64,000 nucleotides of DNA from Roseomonas indoligenes (GCF_017813365.1 NZ_JAGIZA010000004.1:124001-188000); one strand, 5' to 3'; positions 15,624 to 24,741 are shown, counted from the first letter of the stretch. The notes: a model not told the origin generated them from the letters alone. Numbers and translations: made by a program.

Positions 15624-18169
15624 GAGGCCAGGCCCTTGGCGCTGCGGACGAAGCGGCGCGGCGGCGGGCGGCGCTTCCTGTCCTGTCGTCGGGGGCGGTC
15701 CACCACGCCTGAACGCACGCGGACGCCCTCCGTCACCTCCGCAAGAACGTCGGCGAAGTGTTCGGCGCCGTCCGTCGCCTCCTCCACCAGCGCGGCGGCC
15801 TCGGCCAGCAACGCGTCCTCCGCGCCGCCCGCCACCCATTCGCGCCCCTCCTCGATCAGGGCGGGGACGGCGAGGGGCGAGACGCGGTCCAGGCGGCGGA
15901 CGCGGATATGGCCCTGCACGCGCGCCAGCAGGGTGGCGATGCGGGACACGTCGGTCAGGCCGTGCGCCGCCTCGGCCCGGGTGGCGCGCAACAGGATGTG
16001 GTCGGGCTCGTGCTTCCGCAGCACGTCGTAGATCAGGTCGGAATTCATCGTCATCTGTCGGCCGGACTTCTCCTGCCCGGGGTGGTTCTTCTCGATCAGC
16101 CCGGCGATCGTCGCGATGTTGCGGAAGGTGCGGCGGAGCATGGAACTTTCCGCGATCCACTCCTCCAGCTCCTCCCCCAGGATGTCCTCCTCGAAGAGGC
16201 GCTCGGGGTCCGTGGGCTCGAAGGCGGACCAGGTGGCCAGCACGTAATCCGTGCCGAGATAGCCCATGGGTGCGAAGCCCAGCCGATCCATCCGCTTGGT
16301 GACGAGCATCCCCAGCGTCTGGTGCGCCAGCCGTCCTTCGAAGCAGTAGGCGACCATGAACCAGCGCCCGCCCTTGGGGAAAACCTCGATCAGCATCCCA
16401 TCCCGCTGCGGCATCTCCGACCGGCGCTGCTGCAGGCGCAGCCAGTCCCGCACGGGATCCGGCAGGGCGCGCCAGCGGCGCGGGTCCGCGAGGATGGAGC
16501 GGACGCGGAAGGAGAGGTTGGTGGAGAGCGGCAGCCTTGCCCCGGCATAGGTGGGCACGCGCGGATCGCCCTCTCCGCCGCGGGAGACGACCATGGTGAG
16601 CGCGTCGATGCCCTCGTAGCGAAGGGTCTGGCCGGCGAAGATGAAGCTGTTCCCCGGCTCCAGCGTGGAGGCGAACCATTCCTCGACCTCGCCGAGCACC
16701 GGGCCGCCGCGCAGCCGCACCTTGATCATCGGCGTGTCGACGATCGTGCCGAGATTCATCCGGGCCTGCCGCGCCACGCGGAGGTCGCGCACATGGACCA
16801 GCCCCTCGGAATCCGTGAAGAGGCGGCGGAAGCGTTCATAGGCGCGCAGGGCGTAGCCGCCATCCTCCACGAAGCGCAGCACGTCGTCGAAGTCGCGCCG
16901 GGAGAGGGTGGCATAGGCCCCGGCCCGCGTGACCTCGGCGTAGAGGTCGTCCGGCCTGAACGGCGACTGGCAGGCCATGGCAAGGATGTGCTGCGCCAAC
17001 ACGTCCAGCCCGCCGGGGCGGGGTGGATCGCCGTCCAGCTCATGGGCGCGCACCGCCTCGCTCGCGGCGACGCACTCGATCACCTCGAAGCGGTTCGCCG
17101 GCACCAGCACGGCCTTTGAGGGCTCGTCCATCCGGTGGTTGGCGCGGCCGATGCGCTGGAGCAGGCGGGAGACGCCCTTGGGCGCCCCGACATGGATCAT
17201 CTGGTCCACCGCGCCCCAGTCGATGCCCAGGTCGAGAGAGGCGGTGGCCACCACGGCGCGCAGCTTCCCCGCCGCCATGGCGGCCTCCACCTTCCGGCGC
17301 TGCGTGATCTCCAGCGAGCCGTGGTGCAGGGCGATGGGCAGGTTTTCTTCGTTGATCTTCCAGAGCGCGGCGAAGATGAGCTCCGACTGGGCCCGGGTAT
17401 TGACGAAAACGATCGTTACCCCCGCCTCCGCGATGCGGGCCAGCACGCCGGGCGCGGAGGCGATGCCCATGTGCCCGCCCCAGGGCAGGTGCCCCTCCGG
17501 TAGCATCAGGCTCATATCCGGATCCGCCCCGCCGCGGCCGACCACCAGCCGCACGTCTTCCGCCAGGGCAGTGGGGGAGAGCCAGGCGCGCAGGGCCTCG
17601 GGATGGGCGACGGTCGCCGACAGGCCGACCCGGCGTAGGCCGGGTGCCAGCACGTCCAGCCGGGCCATGCAGAGGGAGAGCTGGTCCCCCCGCTTGGTTC
17701 CGGCCATCGCATGGGCCTCGTCCACCACGATGCTCCGCAGGCCCGCAAAGAGTTCCGGCGCCTCCGGGTTCGCGAGCAGGACGGCGAGGCTCTCCGGCGT
17801 GGTCAGGAGGATCTGCGGCGGGGTCTCCCGCTGTCGGGCGCGGCGGTTCTGGGGGGTGTCGCCCGTGCGGGTCTCGATCCGGATGGGCAGGTCCATCTCG
17901 CTCACCGGGTCCATCAGGTTGCGGGCGATGTCCACCGCCAGCGCCTTGAGCGGGGAGACGTAGAGGGTGTGCAGCCCCTCTCTCGGCGCCGCGTGCAGCT
18001 CCAGGAGGCTGGGCAGGAAGCCCGCAAGCGTCTTACCGCCACCCGTCGGGGCGATCAGCAGGGCACTTTCCCCTGCGCGCGCGGACTTCCAGAGAGCCAG
18101 CTGATGAGGTCGCGGGGTCCAGCCGCGCGCGGCGAACCAGCCCGCGAAGGGTTCCGGCAATGTTCCCAT
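15620..18169 (-). CDS. Ligase-associated DEXH-box DNA helicase (Lhr family)
   Basis: 849-aa superfamily 2 helicase. Walker A is LLIAPTGGGKT (Lys46), followed by YVSPLKALAVD (Ia), TTPESLAVLL, the VVDEAHAM DEAH box and the LSATV motif III. The second RecA domain carries IVFVNTRAQSEL, HHGSLEITQR, VVATASLDLGIDWG and LLQRIGRANHR. The C-terminal half contains the winged-helix and Lhr-core beta-barrel region. ATG at 18169 is chosen; an upstream in-frame start at 18226 adds 19 poorly conserved residues. It is coupled to pdeM by a 3-nt overlap and acts in DNA damage response. Confidence 0.92.
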   Translation of the reverse strand: MGTLPEPFAGWFAARGWTPRPHQLALWKSARAGESALLIAPTGGGKTLAGFLPSLLELHAAPREGLHTLYVSPLKALAVDIARNLMDPVSEMDLPIRIETRTGDTPQNRRARQRETPPQILLTTPESLAVLLANPEAPELFAGLRSIVVDEAHAMAGTKRGDQLSLCMARLDVLAPGLRRVGLSATVAHPEALRAWLSPTALAEDVRLVVGRGGADPDMSLMLPEGHLPWGGHMGIASAPGVLARIAEAGVTIVFVNTRAQSELIFAALWKINEENLPIALHHGSLEITQRRKVEAAMAAGKLRAVVATASLDLGIDWGAVDQMIHVGAPKGVSRLLQRIGRANHRMDEPSKAVLVPANRFEVIECVAASEAVRAHELDGDPPRPGGLDVLAQHILAMACQSPFRPDDLYAEVTRAGAYATLSRRDFDDVLRFVEDGGYALRAYERFRRLFTDSEGLVHVRDLRVARQARMNLGTIVDTPMIKVRLRGGPVLGEVEEWFASTLEPGNSFIFAGQTLRYEGIDALTMVVSRGGEGDPRVPTYAGARLPLSTNLSFRVRSILADPRRWRALPDPVRDWLRLQQRRSEMPQRDGMLIEVFPKGGRWFMVAYCFEGRLAHQTLGMLVTKRMDRLGFAPMGYLGTDYVLATWSAFEPTDPERLFEEDILGEELEEWIAESSMLRRTFRNIATIAGLIEKNHPGQEKSGRQMTMNSDLIYDVLRKHEPDHILLRATRAEAAHGLTDVSRIATLLARVQGHIRVRRLDRVSPLAVPALIEEGREWVAGGAEDALLAEAAALVEEATDGAEHFADVLAEVTEGVRVRSGVVDRPRRQDRKRRPPPRRFVRSAKGLAS

Positions 18170-18244
18170 GGGCCCCCGGTATATGGCATGGATTTGACGC
18201 GGTGCGAGAGCCGCCCCGCAAGACATTGAGTCGGAACCTTCCGA

Positions 18245-19678
18245 ATGGCCGAACTGAGCCCGTTTCTGCCCCTGATCCTGGCCGGTCTGGCGCTGCTGGT
18301 CGCGGTGGCGCTGCTATTCCGGCGGAACGGGTCCGGCAGTGGGGAAGCCCTGGCCGTGCTCTCCTCCAAGCTGGATTCGCTGGGGGCGGCGCAGGAGCGC
18401 GGGGCGGCGGGGGCCGCCGAGCGCGCCGCAGCCGCCGAGCGCCTGATGGGCGACCGGCTGGCCGAAGCGCGGCTGGCGACGGAGGCGGCGCTGGCCGCCC
18501 AGCGGGAGCGGCTCGGCACGACGGAGCAGGTCCTGGCCGACCGCCTCTCCGAGGCGACGCGGGCGATGGCCGATGCCCTGGCGGCCCAGGGCCTGGCAGT
18601 CGCCAATTCCAGCGCCGCCCAGAACGAGCGCCTGGCCGCGCAGGAGAAGGTGCTGGCGGAGCGCCTCGCCGCCTCCTCGCTCGCCCTGACGGAGACGTTG
18701 GCGAACGCCCTTGCCGCGCAGAACGAACGGCTGGCCGCTCAGGAGAAGGCCCTGGCGGACCGGCTGGCCGCGTCGCAGGAGGCCCTCGGTGCGGCCGTGG
18801 CAGCCCAGAACGAGCGGCTCGGCCGGGTCCTGAACGAGAATGCGGTGAAGGCTGAGGAAACGGCCGGCAAGATCCATGAGCGGCTGGCGGTGATCGACGC
18901 CGCCCGTGCGAACATGGAGGCGCTGGGGGCCCAGGTGGGCAGCCTGGCGCAGATCCTCGGCAACAAGCAGTCCCGCGGCGCCTTCGGCGAGGTTCAGCTG
19001 CGCCAGATCGTGGAGGACCGCCTGCCGCCGGACGGCTTTTCCTGGCAGCACACCCTGGCTAACCGGACGCGCTGCGACGTGCTGATCCGGCTGCCCCATC
19101 CGCCCGGCCCCATCGCCGTCGACAGCAAGTTCCCGCTGGAAGCCTGGCTCGCCGCGCGCGACGCCGGGGATGACGGCGCCCGGATCGCGGCCACCAAACG
19201 CTTCGCGGCGGATGTGACGCGCCACGTGGACGACATCGCCGGCAAGTACATCTGCCCCGGGGAGACGGCGGAGGGCGCGCTGCTCTTCGTGCCGTCCGAG
19301 GCGATCTACGCCGACCTGCACGCCGCCCACGCCCCGGTGGTGGACCGGGCCGCACGGATGGGGGTCTACATCGTCTCCCCCAGCACCATGTGGGCGGTGC
19401 TCGGCACCATGCGCGCCCTGATGCAGGACGTGCGGATCCGGGCGGAGGCCGGGCAGATCAAGGCGCAGGTGGCGGAGCTGGTGAAGGATGTCGGCCGGCT
19501 CGACGACCGCGTGACGAAGCTGCGGAAGCACTTCGTGGACATCCAGACCGACGTGCAGCAGATCGAGATCACCACCGGCAAGATCGCCCGCCGCGGCGTG
19601 GCGATCGAGGCGGTTGAACTGAGCGATACCCCCGTCCTCTCCTCCTCCGGCGGGCTTCTGGCGCCGGCGGCGGACTGA
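18245..19678 (+). CDS. rmuC: DNA recombination protein RmuC
   Basis: 477-aa RmuC homologue. An N-terminal membrane anchor (about residues 7-25) is followed by a long Ala/Glu-rich coiled coil (33-240), then the nuclease-like RmuC domain with GNKQSRGAFGEVQLRQIVED, IAVDSKFPLEAW, ALLFVPSEAIYADLHA and VSPSTMWAVLGTMRALMQD. E. coli RmuC limits inversions at short inverted repeats; the domain is PD-(D/E)XK-like. The coiled coil contains imperfect tandem copies of AAQNERLAAQEKxLAxRLAAS. It is divergent from the ligase-associated helicase gene by 75 nt. Confidence 0.93.
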   Translation: MAELSPFLPLILAGLALLVAVALLFRRNGSGSGEALAVLSSKLDSLGAAQERGAAGAAERAAAAERLMGDRLAEARLATEAALAAQRERLGTTEQVLADRLSEATRAMADALAAQGLAVANSSAAQNERLAAQEKVLAERLAASSLALTETLANALAAQNERLAAQEKALADRLAASQEALGAAVAAQNERLGRVLNENAVKAEETAGKIHERLAVIDAARANMEALGAQVGSLAQILGNKQSRGAFGEVQLRQIVEDRLPPDGFSWQHTLANRTRCDVLIRLPHPPGPIAVDSKFPLEAWLAARDAGDDGARIAATKRFAADVTRHVDDIAGKYICPGETAEGALLFVPSEAIYADLHAAHAPVVDRAARMGVYIVSPSTMWAVLGTMRALMQDVRIRAEAGQIKAQVAELVKDVGRLDDRVTKLRKHFVDIQTDVQQIEITTGKIARRGVAIEAVELSDTPVLSSSGGLLAPAAD

Positions 19679-19696
19679 ACGGGAGAAGGGCGCGGC

Positions 19697-20989
19697 TCAG
19701 GCGGGCGCGGCACCCCGCAAGGCGGCCGCCATCTCGGCCGGCGTGGGCACCCCGGCGACCCGGACCAGGTGCCCCATCCCGATTTCCCGCGGCGACTGCA
19801 GGCCAAGGAAGGCGACGTTGCGGTTCACCTCGGAGGAGAGCAGCTCGATCCCGTGCCGCACCCCGGCCTCCCCGCCCACCGCGGCGGCGTAGAGGAAGGG
19901 CCGGCCGACGAAGACGAAGTCCGCCCCCATGGCCAGCGCCTTCAGAACGTCCGTGCCCCGGCGGACGCCGCCATCCATCATCACGGTCATCCCACCTGCC
20001 GACGCCTTCACCTCCGGGAGGGCGCGGAAGGCGGAGATGGCGCCATCCAGCTGCCGCCCGCCGTGGTTGGAAACGACCACGCCATCGGCGCCTTCCTCCG
20101 CCGCACGGCGGGCGTCATGGCCGGTCAGAATGCCCTTCACGACTAGCCGGCCCTTCCACTGGCGCCGGATCTGGGCGAAGTGCGACCAGTTCAGATGGTC
20201 ACGGGCGCCGAAGTCGCGCTCGACATGCCGCGCAATGATGGGCGCGCCGCGCGTGGCGTAGGAGTTCTCGAAATGCGGCATCCCGTGGTGCCGCAGCGTG
20301 CGGAACAGCGTGTTCCAGAGCCAGTGCGGCCGGATGGCGCCGTCCCAGGCCAGCCGCAGCCCGGGCTTCAGCGGCGTGGAAAAGCCGGTGCGGACGTTGT
20401 TCTCCCGGTTGCCGAGGGTGGTCGTGTCCACTGTCAGCAGCAGCGTTCCGAAGCCGGCCTTTGCCACCCGGTCCACCAGCGCCTCGATCCGCGCGGGCTC
20501 CCCGGGCAGGTAGGCCTGGAACCAGGCGCGGGGATACTCCTGCGCGACCTCCTCCATCCGGATGAGGGAGGATCCGCTCATGATCATCGGAAGCCCCGCC
20601 TCACGCGCCGCGCGCGCGAGCACGAGATCGCCGCGATAGGCCATGATCGCGCTGATCCCCATGGGCGCGATGCCGAACGGCGCTTTGAACTCCTCGCCGA
20701 AGAGGGTGGTTTTCATGCTGCGGCGGGACACGTCGATCAGGTAGTTCGGCTTGAAGGCCCATTCCCCGAACACCGTGCGGTTGTCCGTGCGGGAGGCGTT
20801 GGTCTCCACCGCGCCGGCAATATAGCCGAAGAGCGGCCGCGGCAGACGCCGACGCGCCGCATCCTCGAAGTCGTCCAGCGCCAGGATCGGCCGCAGCGCG
20901 CGCGGCGTGTTCTTCGAGACGGTGCGGTAGACGCTCTGGGCCGGAGGGGGGACGGGAGCCGCGGGTTGGGTGGGGGTGCCGTCGGCCAT
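19697..20989 (-). CDS. FMN-dependent alpha-hydroxy-acid dehydrogenase (lactate dehydrogenase-like)
   Basis: 430-aa TIM-barrel flavoenzyme oxidising 2-hydroxy acids (L-lactate, mandelate or glycolate). Seen are the APMGISAIM segment, TVDTTTLGNRENNVRTGF, KGILTGHDARRA (catalytic-site Lys), VVSNHGGRQLDGA (catalytic His in SNHGGRQLD), DGGVRRGTDVLKALAMGA and the VGRPFLYA FMN-phosphate site. ATG at 20989 has an ideal GGAGGAG site 7 nt upstream. An N-terminal Pro/Ala-rich extension of about 30 residues precedes the domain. Electron acceptor unknown: cytochrome, quinone or oxygen. Confidence 0.9.
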   Translation of the reverse strand: MADGTPTQPAAPVPPPAQSVYRTVSKNTPRALRPILALDDFEDAARRRLPRPLFGYIAGAVETNASRTDNRTVFGEWAFKPNYLIDVSRRSMKTTLFGEEFKAPFGIAPMGISAIMAYRGDLVLARAAREAGLPMIMSGSSLIRMEEVAQEYPRAWFQAYLPGEPARIEALVDRVAKAGFGTLLLTVDTTTLGNRENNVRTGFSTPLKPGLRLAWDGAIRPHWLWNTLFRTLRHHGMPHFENSYATRGAPIIARHVERDFGARDHLNWSHFAQIRRQWKGRLVVKGILTGHDARRAAEEGADGVVVSNHGGRQLDGAISAFRALPEVKASAGGMTVMMDGGVRRGTDVLKALAMGADFVFVGRPFLYAAAVGGEAGVRHGIELLSSEVNRNVAFLGLQSPREIGMGHLVRVAGVPTPAEMAAALRGAAPA

Positions 20990-21669
20990 GCCGTTCTCCT
21001 CCGGTCGTGCGGGATCGCTTTCCGGCATTATCGGGGAGAGGAGGGGAACGGGGTAGTCGCCGGCAGTCGATTTGCCGTGCCGACGCCTCGCTGGAGGAAG
21101 CCCGCATCGCTGGGAGAGCCGGGCCCCGGATCTATGAGCGACAGAATTCGACTGGCTACTTCCTGACGGGACAATCGGTCGGCCGGGCCGATGCTGGGCA
21201 ATTCGAGGAAGCAGCCCTGGAGGTTCCACTACTCTCGAACGGCGCACTGGACGGCAACGAGATGTATGGTCCCTTTGCCTACACCAGTTCCCTGGGCCGA
21301 GAGAGATCGACGTTTGCCTTCGGCTCGCCGCTGGATTTAACGATCACCAAGGTATCCTTCATGGCTCACATGTTAGCCGGGCGAATCCATGCATTCACGA
21401 CCATTTGAGGGTGCCACGTCCGGTCAGAAAGCAGCCCTGCAAAACTGATTTTTTCCGATCACGTTCGGAAAATTACCCTGCTCCATTCCAGTTCGGACAT
21501 TGAAATCGGTCCAGCGAGCCTTGAGGGATGAACCTCCATCAACTTCGATTATAGGAGCCCCAATAAGGCGTTTCCTCCTCCTCGGGCGGCGTGTCAGGAC
21601 TTCTTACAACCAGCCGTAAAGCGCTCATAAAAATACCGCATCTATCTGATTTTCCTGATGTTTTATAGG
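20990..21669. other. Gene-poor, less GC-rich stretch
   Basis: About 680 nt between the divergent flavoenzyme and PEP-CTERM genes. It is visibly less GC-rich than its surroundings, especially 21400-21665. A 133-codon open frame (21007-21408, GTG start, no recognisable domain, no clear ribosome-binding site) is not supported as a gene. The stretch contains the palindrome at 21451-21472 described separately. Confidence 0.6.
21451..21472. repeat. Perfect palindrome, candidate activator-binding site
   Basis: TTTTCCGA (21451-21458), 6-nt spacer TCACGT, then its exact complement TCGGAAAA (21465-21472). It lies about 200 bp upstream of the sigma-54 promoter, a usual distance for an enhancer-binding-protein site. 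The activator is unknown; it could alternatively be a hairpin at the end of an unrecognised transcript. Confidence 0.5.
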
Positions 21670-21685
21670 TGGCACGGGCATTGCT
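21670..21685 (+). promoter_or_regulatory. Sigma-54 (RpoN) promoter
   Basis: TGGCACGGGCATTGCT matches the -24/-12 consensus TGGCACG-N4-TTGCW at every defined base, with the required GG-N10-GC spacing. Transcription should begin near 21696, giving a leader of about 37 nt before the ATG at 21733. It is correctly oriented for the PEP-CTERM gene. Confidence 0.85.
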
Positions 21686-21732
21686 GTAAGAGCGATGGCA
21701 GCATCCCGCTGCAGGCGAACGAGGAAGCTACT

Positions 21733-22362
21733 ATGGCAAGCAAGATGATGACGTTGGCGATCGGTGCCTTCGCGCTCCTGGGGACGGCTGTGTCGGCGAA
21801 CGCCGCGCTGATTTCGGCGAACAGCTCGCTCAGCTTCACGGGCGTTGCGAACTGCACGGCAAGCGCCTGCACCATCGTGGATTCTAACATTTCCCCGCTC
21901 AGCAACAGCACCCTGAACGTTGCCACGGGTTCTTACTCGACGGTTGGCTTCCAGAACGGGCAGGGCGCGAACCTTAACAGCTTCACCTACAACCCCTTCT
22001 CTGCCTTCGTTCCCTACACGGCGTTCTCGGGCATCAATTCCGATCTCGGCGCGCTGAACCGGAGCGCCTCTTTCCAGGCGACCGGGCTGGTGAGTGCCGA
22101 GCGCACGGCTGTCGGCGCCCTCTTCATCACGAACATCGTCTTCTCCGGCATCGCGCGCCTCGAAGGCTTTGACCCGACGCCGGGCCTCTACGCTTTCACC
22201 GCGAACCAGTTCGGCCAGTTCTCCGGCACCTTCTCGTCGACGAGCACCATCACGCCGGTCCCCGAGCCCGCCTCCATGGCCCTGCTCGGCGCCGGTCTGC
22301 TGGGTCTCGGCTTCGTGCGGCGCCGTGGCGCCAAGAAGTCTGCCAACACGATGGCCGCCTGA
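21733..22362 (+). CDS. PEP-CTERM sorting domain protein
   Basis: 209-aa exported protein. The signal peptide spans residues 1-24 (TLAIGAFALLGTAVSANA). The central region (25-180) is rich in Ser, Thr, Asn, Phe and Gly with a Cys pair (NCTASAC) and few charges, as in secreted matrix proteins. The C-terminus carries PVPEPASMALLGAGLLGLGF followed by RRRG, the PEP-CTERM signal recognised by exosortase (XrtA/EpsH). ATG at 21733 has GAGGAA upstream and lies just downstream of the predicted sigma-54 start site, ruling out the longer frame from 21658. It stands alone, with no exosortase or EPS genes in the window. Likely role: exopolysaccharide-associated surface protein. Confidence 0.9.
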   Translation: MASKMMTLAIGAFALLGTAVSANAALISANSSLSFTGVANCTASACTIVDSNISPLSNSTLNVATGSYSTVGFQNGQGANLNSFTYNPFSAFVPYTAFSGINSDLGALNRSASFQATGLVSAERTAVGALFITNIVFSGIARLEGFDPTPGLYAFTANQFGQFSGTFSSTSTITPVPEPASMALLGAGLLGLGFVRRRGAKKSANTMAA

Positions 22363-22700
22363 GACCTTGGCCCTGCATGCTGCAAAGCCAAGCGGGGCCT
22401 AGCCTCAACTGCTACCGTGTCTGAAACTTAGGTGACGGATGTGGCCCAGTCGGTTCCGCCGGCTGGGCGAGTTTAGCCGCTCTAGGTCAGTCAGGGCTGG
22501 CCTGCCCTCTCTAAGTGGCAGGCCTTCCCGGGCCGGGCGAGCGCAAAGCTTCTCCACTCGTGTAAAGTGTCGACGCTTTTCGAGCCTCAATGCTCTGCGT
22601 CATAGTTGGTGGGGCGTGAATACGGCGGTAGCGGTCGAAGCAGACGGGATGGGGAGTGTCTCCGACCGATCCCTCGCAATCCGCACAACCCGTGAAGCGG
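22363..22700. other. Intergenic stretch with two hairpins, no supported gene
   Basis: Between convergent PEP-CTERM and pcaB genes. It holds two inverted repeats: GCCCAG/CTGGGC at 22444-22468 and the stronger GGCCTGCC/GGCAGGCC at 22499-22524. A 134-codon open frame on the plus strand from 22439 runs antisense into pcaB and shows no domain; it is not called. Confidence 0.6.
22499..22524. terminator. Candidate terminator hairpin
   Basis: Perfect 8-bp stem GGCCTGCC/GGCAGGCC with a 10-nt loop followed by TTCCC, between convergent genes. Moderate support only, since there is no long U tract. Confidence 0.45.
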
Positions 22701-24119
22701 TTATCCAGCCGGTCGTAGCTCCCTCGCCGAGAGGTCGCCCGACTCTCCCAGCCAGCTTGACGCCGCCCCCGACCTCTCTGCCCGTTCTAATACCCGATCG
22801 ACGAACAAGCCCGCGCTGCCGAGATAGCTCGACGGATCGGTGATGCGGGTGATCTCCTCGGCCGACAGCTCCTTCAAGACACTCTCGTCGCGGGAGAGGG
22901 CCTGGGCCAGCGGGATCCGCTCTGCCAGGGCGAGGTCGCAGGCGTGATGCACGGCATCATGGGCGGCGCCACGGCCGAGCTTCGGGGCCAGCCCCATCAT
23001 CACCGCCTCCGCCATGATCGCCCCACCGGTGGCATCGAGGTTCCGGCGCATGCGGGCGGCGTCCACCGTCATGCCCGCCGCGATCTGCCGCGCCTGATCC
23101 AGCGCGCCGTGTGTCAGAAGCAGCGCCTGCGGGATCGCCAGCGGCTCGGCCTGCCAGGGACCCGTCCCGCGCTCATGGTCCAGCGCCATGGCCGACATCA
23201 CCTGCGGCACCAGCGCGTGTACGCCGCGGGCCTGGGCCAGCACGTACTCGCAGGCGATGGGATTGCGCTTCTGCGGCATGGTGGAGGAACCGCCGCGGCC
23301 CGCCTCGTGCGGCTCGAACACCTCGGCCACCTCGGTCTGCATCAGCAACATCACGTCTGTCGCCGTTTTTGACAGGGCGCCGCAGAGGATGCCGCACCAA
23401 CACACGGCCTCCGTCACCGTGTCCCGCGCGACGTGCCAGGGGATCTCCGGCACGGCGAGGTCCAGTTCCCGCGCCAGCGCCTCCGCCACCGCCGGCCCCT
23501 GCTCCCCGAGCGAGGCTAGGGTGCCCACGGCGCCGCCGAACTGCACCCGCAGCAGGCGCGGCAGAAGGGCGTCCAGCGTCTCCCGCGCGTTGATCAGCGG
23601 GGCCAGCCAGACGGCACATTTGTAGCCGAAGGTGACGGGGAGGGCGTGCTGCAGGTGGGTGCGACCGGCCATCACGGTATCCCGGTGTTCCCGCGCCCGC
23701 GCGGCCAGCGCCGCGATCGTGGCCTCCAAGTCTTGCCGGATCAGGGCGAAGGCGTCGCGCAGGGCCAAAACGAGCGCCGTATCAAGGATGTCCTGCGTGG
23801 TGGCGCCCCAATGCGTCCAGCGCGCCGCTTCTTCGCCCGCCAGCGCGCCGAGCTGTTTCACCAGCCCCACCACGGGATAGCCCGTGTTGCGCGTCGCGGC
23901 CGCCAGCTTCGGCAGGTCCAGCCGGTCGGCGCGCGCGGCCTCTGTGATGGCCCGCGCGGCCTCCTCCGGCACGATGCCGAGCCCGGCCTGGGCGCGGGCC
24001 AGCGCCGCCTCCACGTCCAGCATCCGCTGGAGCAGCGCCGCCTCGCCCACCGTCGCCCGCATGGTGTCCGTGCCGTAGAGGACGCCCCAGACCGTCGCGT
24101 CCGCCGGATTGACGCTCAT
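22701..24119 (-). CDS. pcaB: 3-carboxy-cis,cis-muconate cycloisomerase
   Basis: 472-aa fumarase/aspartase-superfamily enzyme converting 3-carboxy-cis,cis-muconate to 4-carboxymuconolactone in the protocatechuate branch of the beta-ketoadipate pathway. Signature GGSSTMPQKRNP is present, with HWGATTQDILDTA, AGRTHLQHALPVTFG and the long helical core. ATG at 24119 starts 2 nt after the pcaG stop codon region. It is the last gene of the pcaL-H-G-B operon. It is slightly longer than the usual 350-450 aa, with a Ser/Gly-rich tail after about residue 445. Confidence 0.93.
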   Translation of the reverse strand: MSVNPADATVWGVLYGTDTMRATVGEAALLQRMLDVEAALARAQAGLGIVPEEAARAITEAARADRLDLPKLAAATRNTGYPVVGLVKQLGALAGEEAARWTHWGATTQDILDTALVLALRDAFALIRQDLEATIAALAARAREHRDTVMAGRTHLQHALPVTFGYKCAVWLAPLINARETLDALLPRLLRVQFGGAVGTLASLGEQGPAVAEALARELDLAVPEIPWHVARDTVTEAVCWCGILCGALSKTATDVMLLMQTEVAEVFEPHEAGRGGSSTMPQKRNPIACEYVLAQARGVHALVPQVMSAMALDHERGTGPWQAEPLAIPQALLLTHGALDQARQIAAGMTVDAARMRRNLDATGGAIMAEAVMMGLAPKLGRGAAHDAVHHACDLALAERIPLAQALSRDESVLKELSAEEITRITDPSSYLGSAGLFVDRVLERAERSGAASSWLGESGDLSARELRPAG

Positions 24120-24120
24120 G

Positions 24121-24741
24121 CTAGACGGCCATCCAGACGGTCTCGCCCTCGCCCTGCAGGCGGAGGTCCAGCGTCCACTCGCCGGGACGGGCGGGCTTCG
24201 CGAGGAGGGTGCCGCGCCGCGCCTCCGGCACGGCCTTCAGCACGGGATCGGCCGCGTTCAGTGCCTCGCCCTCGAAATAAAGGCGGGTGGAAAGGTGCTG
24301 CAGGAGCCCGCGCGCGAAGACGGCCAGGGCGATGTGCGGCGCCTGCATTGCGTTGCCCTGGGAATGTGGGCCCACCGGCACCGGGCCGGGCTTCAACGTG
24401 ACGAAGCGGAAGCGCCCGCCCTTGTCCGTCGCGCAGCGGCCATAGCCCTGGAAGGCCGTGGGGTCGCCGTTCTGGTCGGGGTAGCGGCCGGCGGGATCGG
24501 CGTGCCAGATCTCCACCATCGCGTCCGTGACGAGGTCGCCGTTCCCGTCCCGCAGCGTGCCGCTGACGGTGATGCGCTCCGCGCCATCGGGCAGGGCGTC
24601 CGCGAAGTGGCGCGTGGTGTCCGCCCATTCCGGGAAGTCCACCAGGTGCCAGTAGGGGCCCGCGGTCTGATGTGCGGAAGCGATCGTCGCCTCGGAGGGG
24701 GCCAGCTCTGGCGTGGCGCTGGAGGCGGTTCCCTCAGTCAT
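24121..24741 (-). CDS. pcaG: Protocatechuate 3,4-dioxygenase alpha subunit
   Basis: 206-aa intradiol dioxygenase alpha chain, partner of PcaH. TAGPYWHLVDFPEW, VSGTLRDGNGDLVTDAMVEIWHADPAGRYPD and GNAMQAPHIALAVFARGL identify it. The alpha chain lacks the full set of iron ligands (its equivalent of the catalytic His-x-His is PHIAL), as expected. It overlaps the pcaH stop by 8 nt. Confidence 0.93.
   Translation of the reverse strand: MTEGTASSATPELAPSEATIASAHQTAGPYWHLVDFPEWADTTRHFADALPDGAERITVSGTLRDGNGDLVTDAMVEIWHADPAGRYPDQNGDPTAFQGYGRCATDKGGRFRFVTLKPGPVPVGPHSQGNAMQAPHIALAVFARGLLQHLSTRLYFEGEALNAADPVLKAVPEARRGTLLAKPARPGEWTLDLRLQGEGETVWMAV

Noticed and set aside
21007-21408. Possible 133-aa gene in the gap before the PEP-CTERM gene
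   Set aside because: GTG start overlaps the ribosome-binding region of the divergent gene, no domain and no upstream site of its own; kept only as an unexplained stretch.
21733-22362. Exosortase or exopolysaccharide cluster around the PEP-CTERM gene
   Set aside because: No such genes are present on either side; the gene stands alone.
22439-22843. Possible 134-aa gene after the PEP-CTERM gene
   Set aside because: Runs antisense into pcaB and contains the two inverted repeats; Arg/Ser/Pro-rich with no motif.
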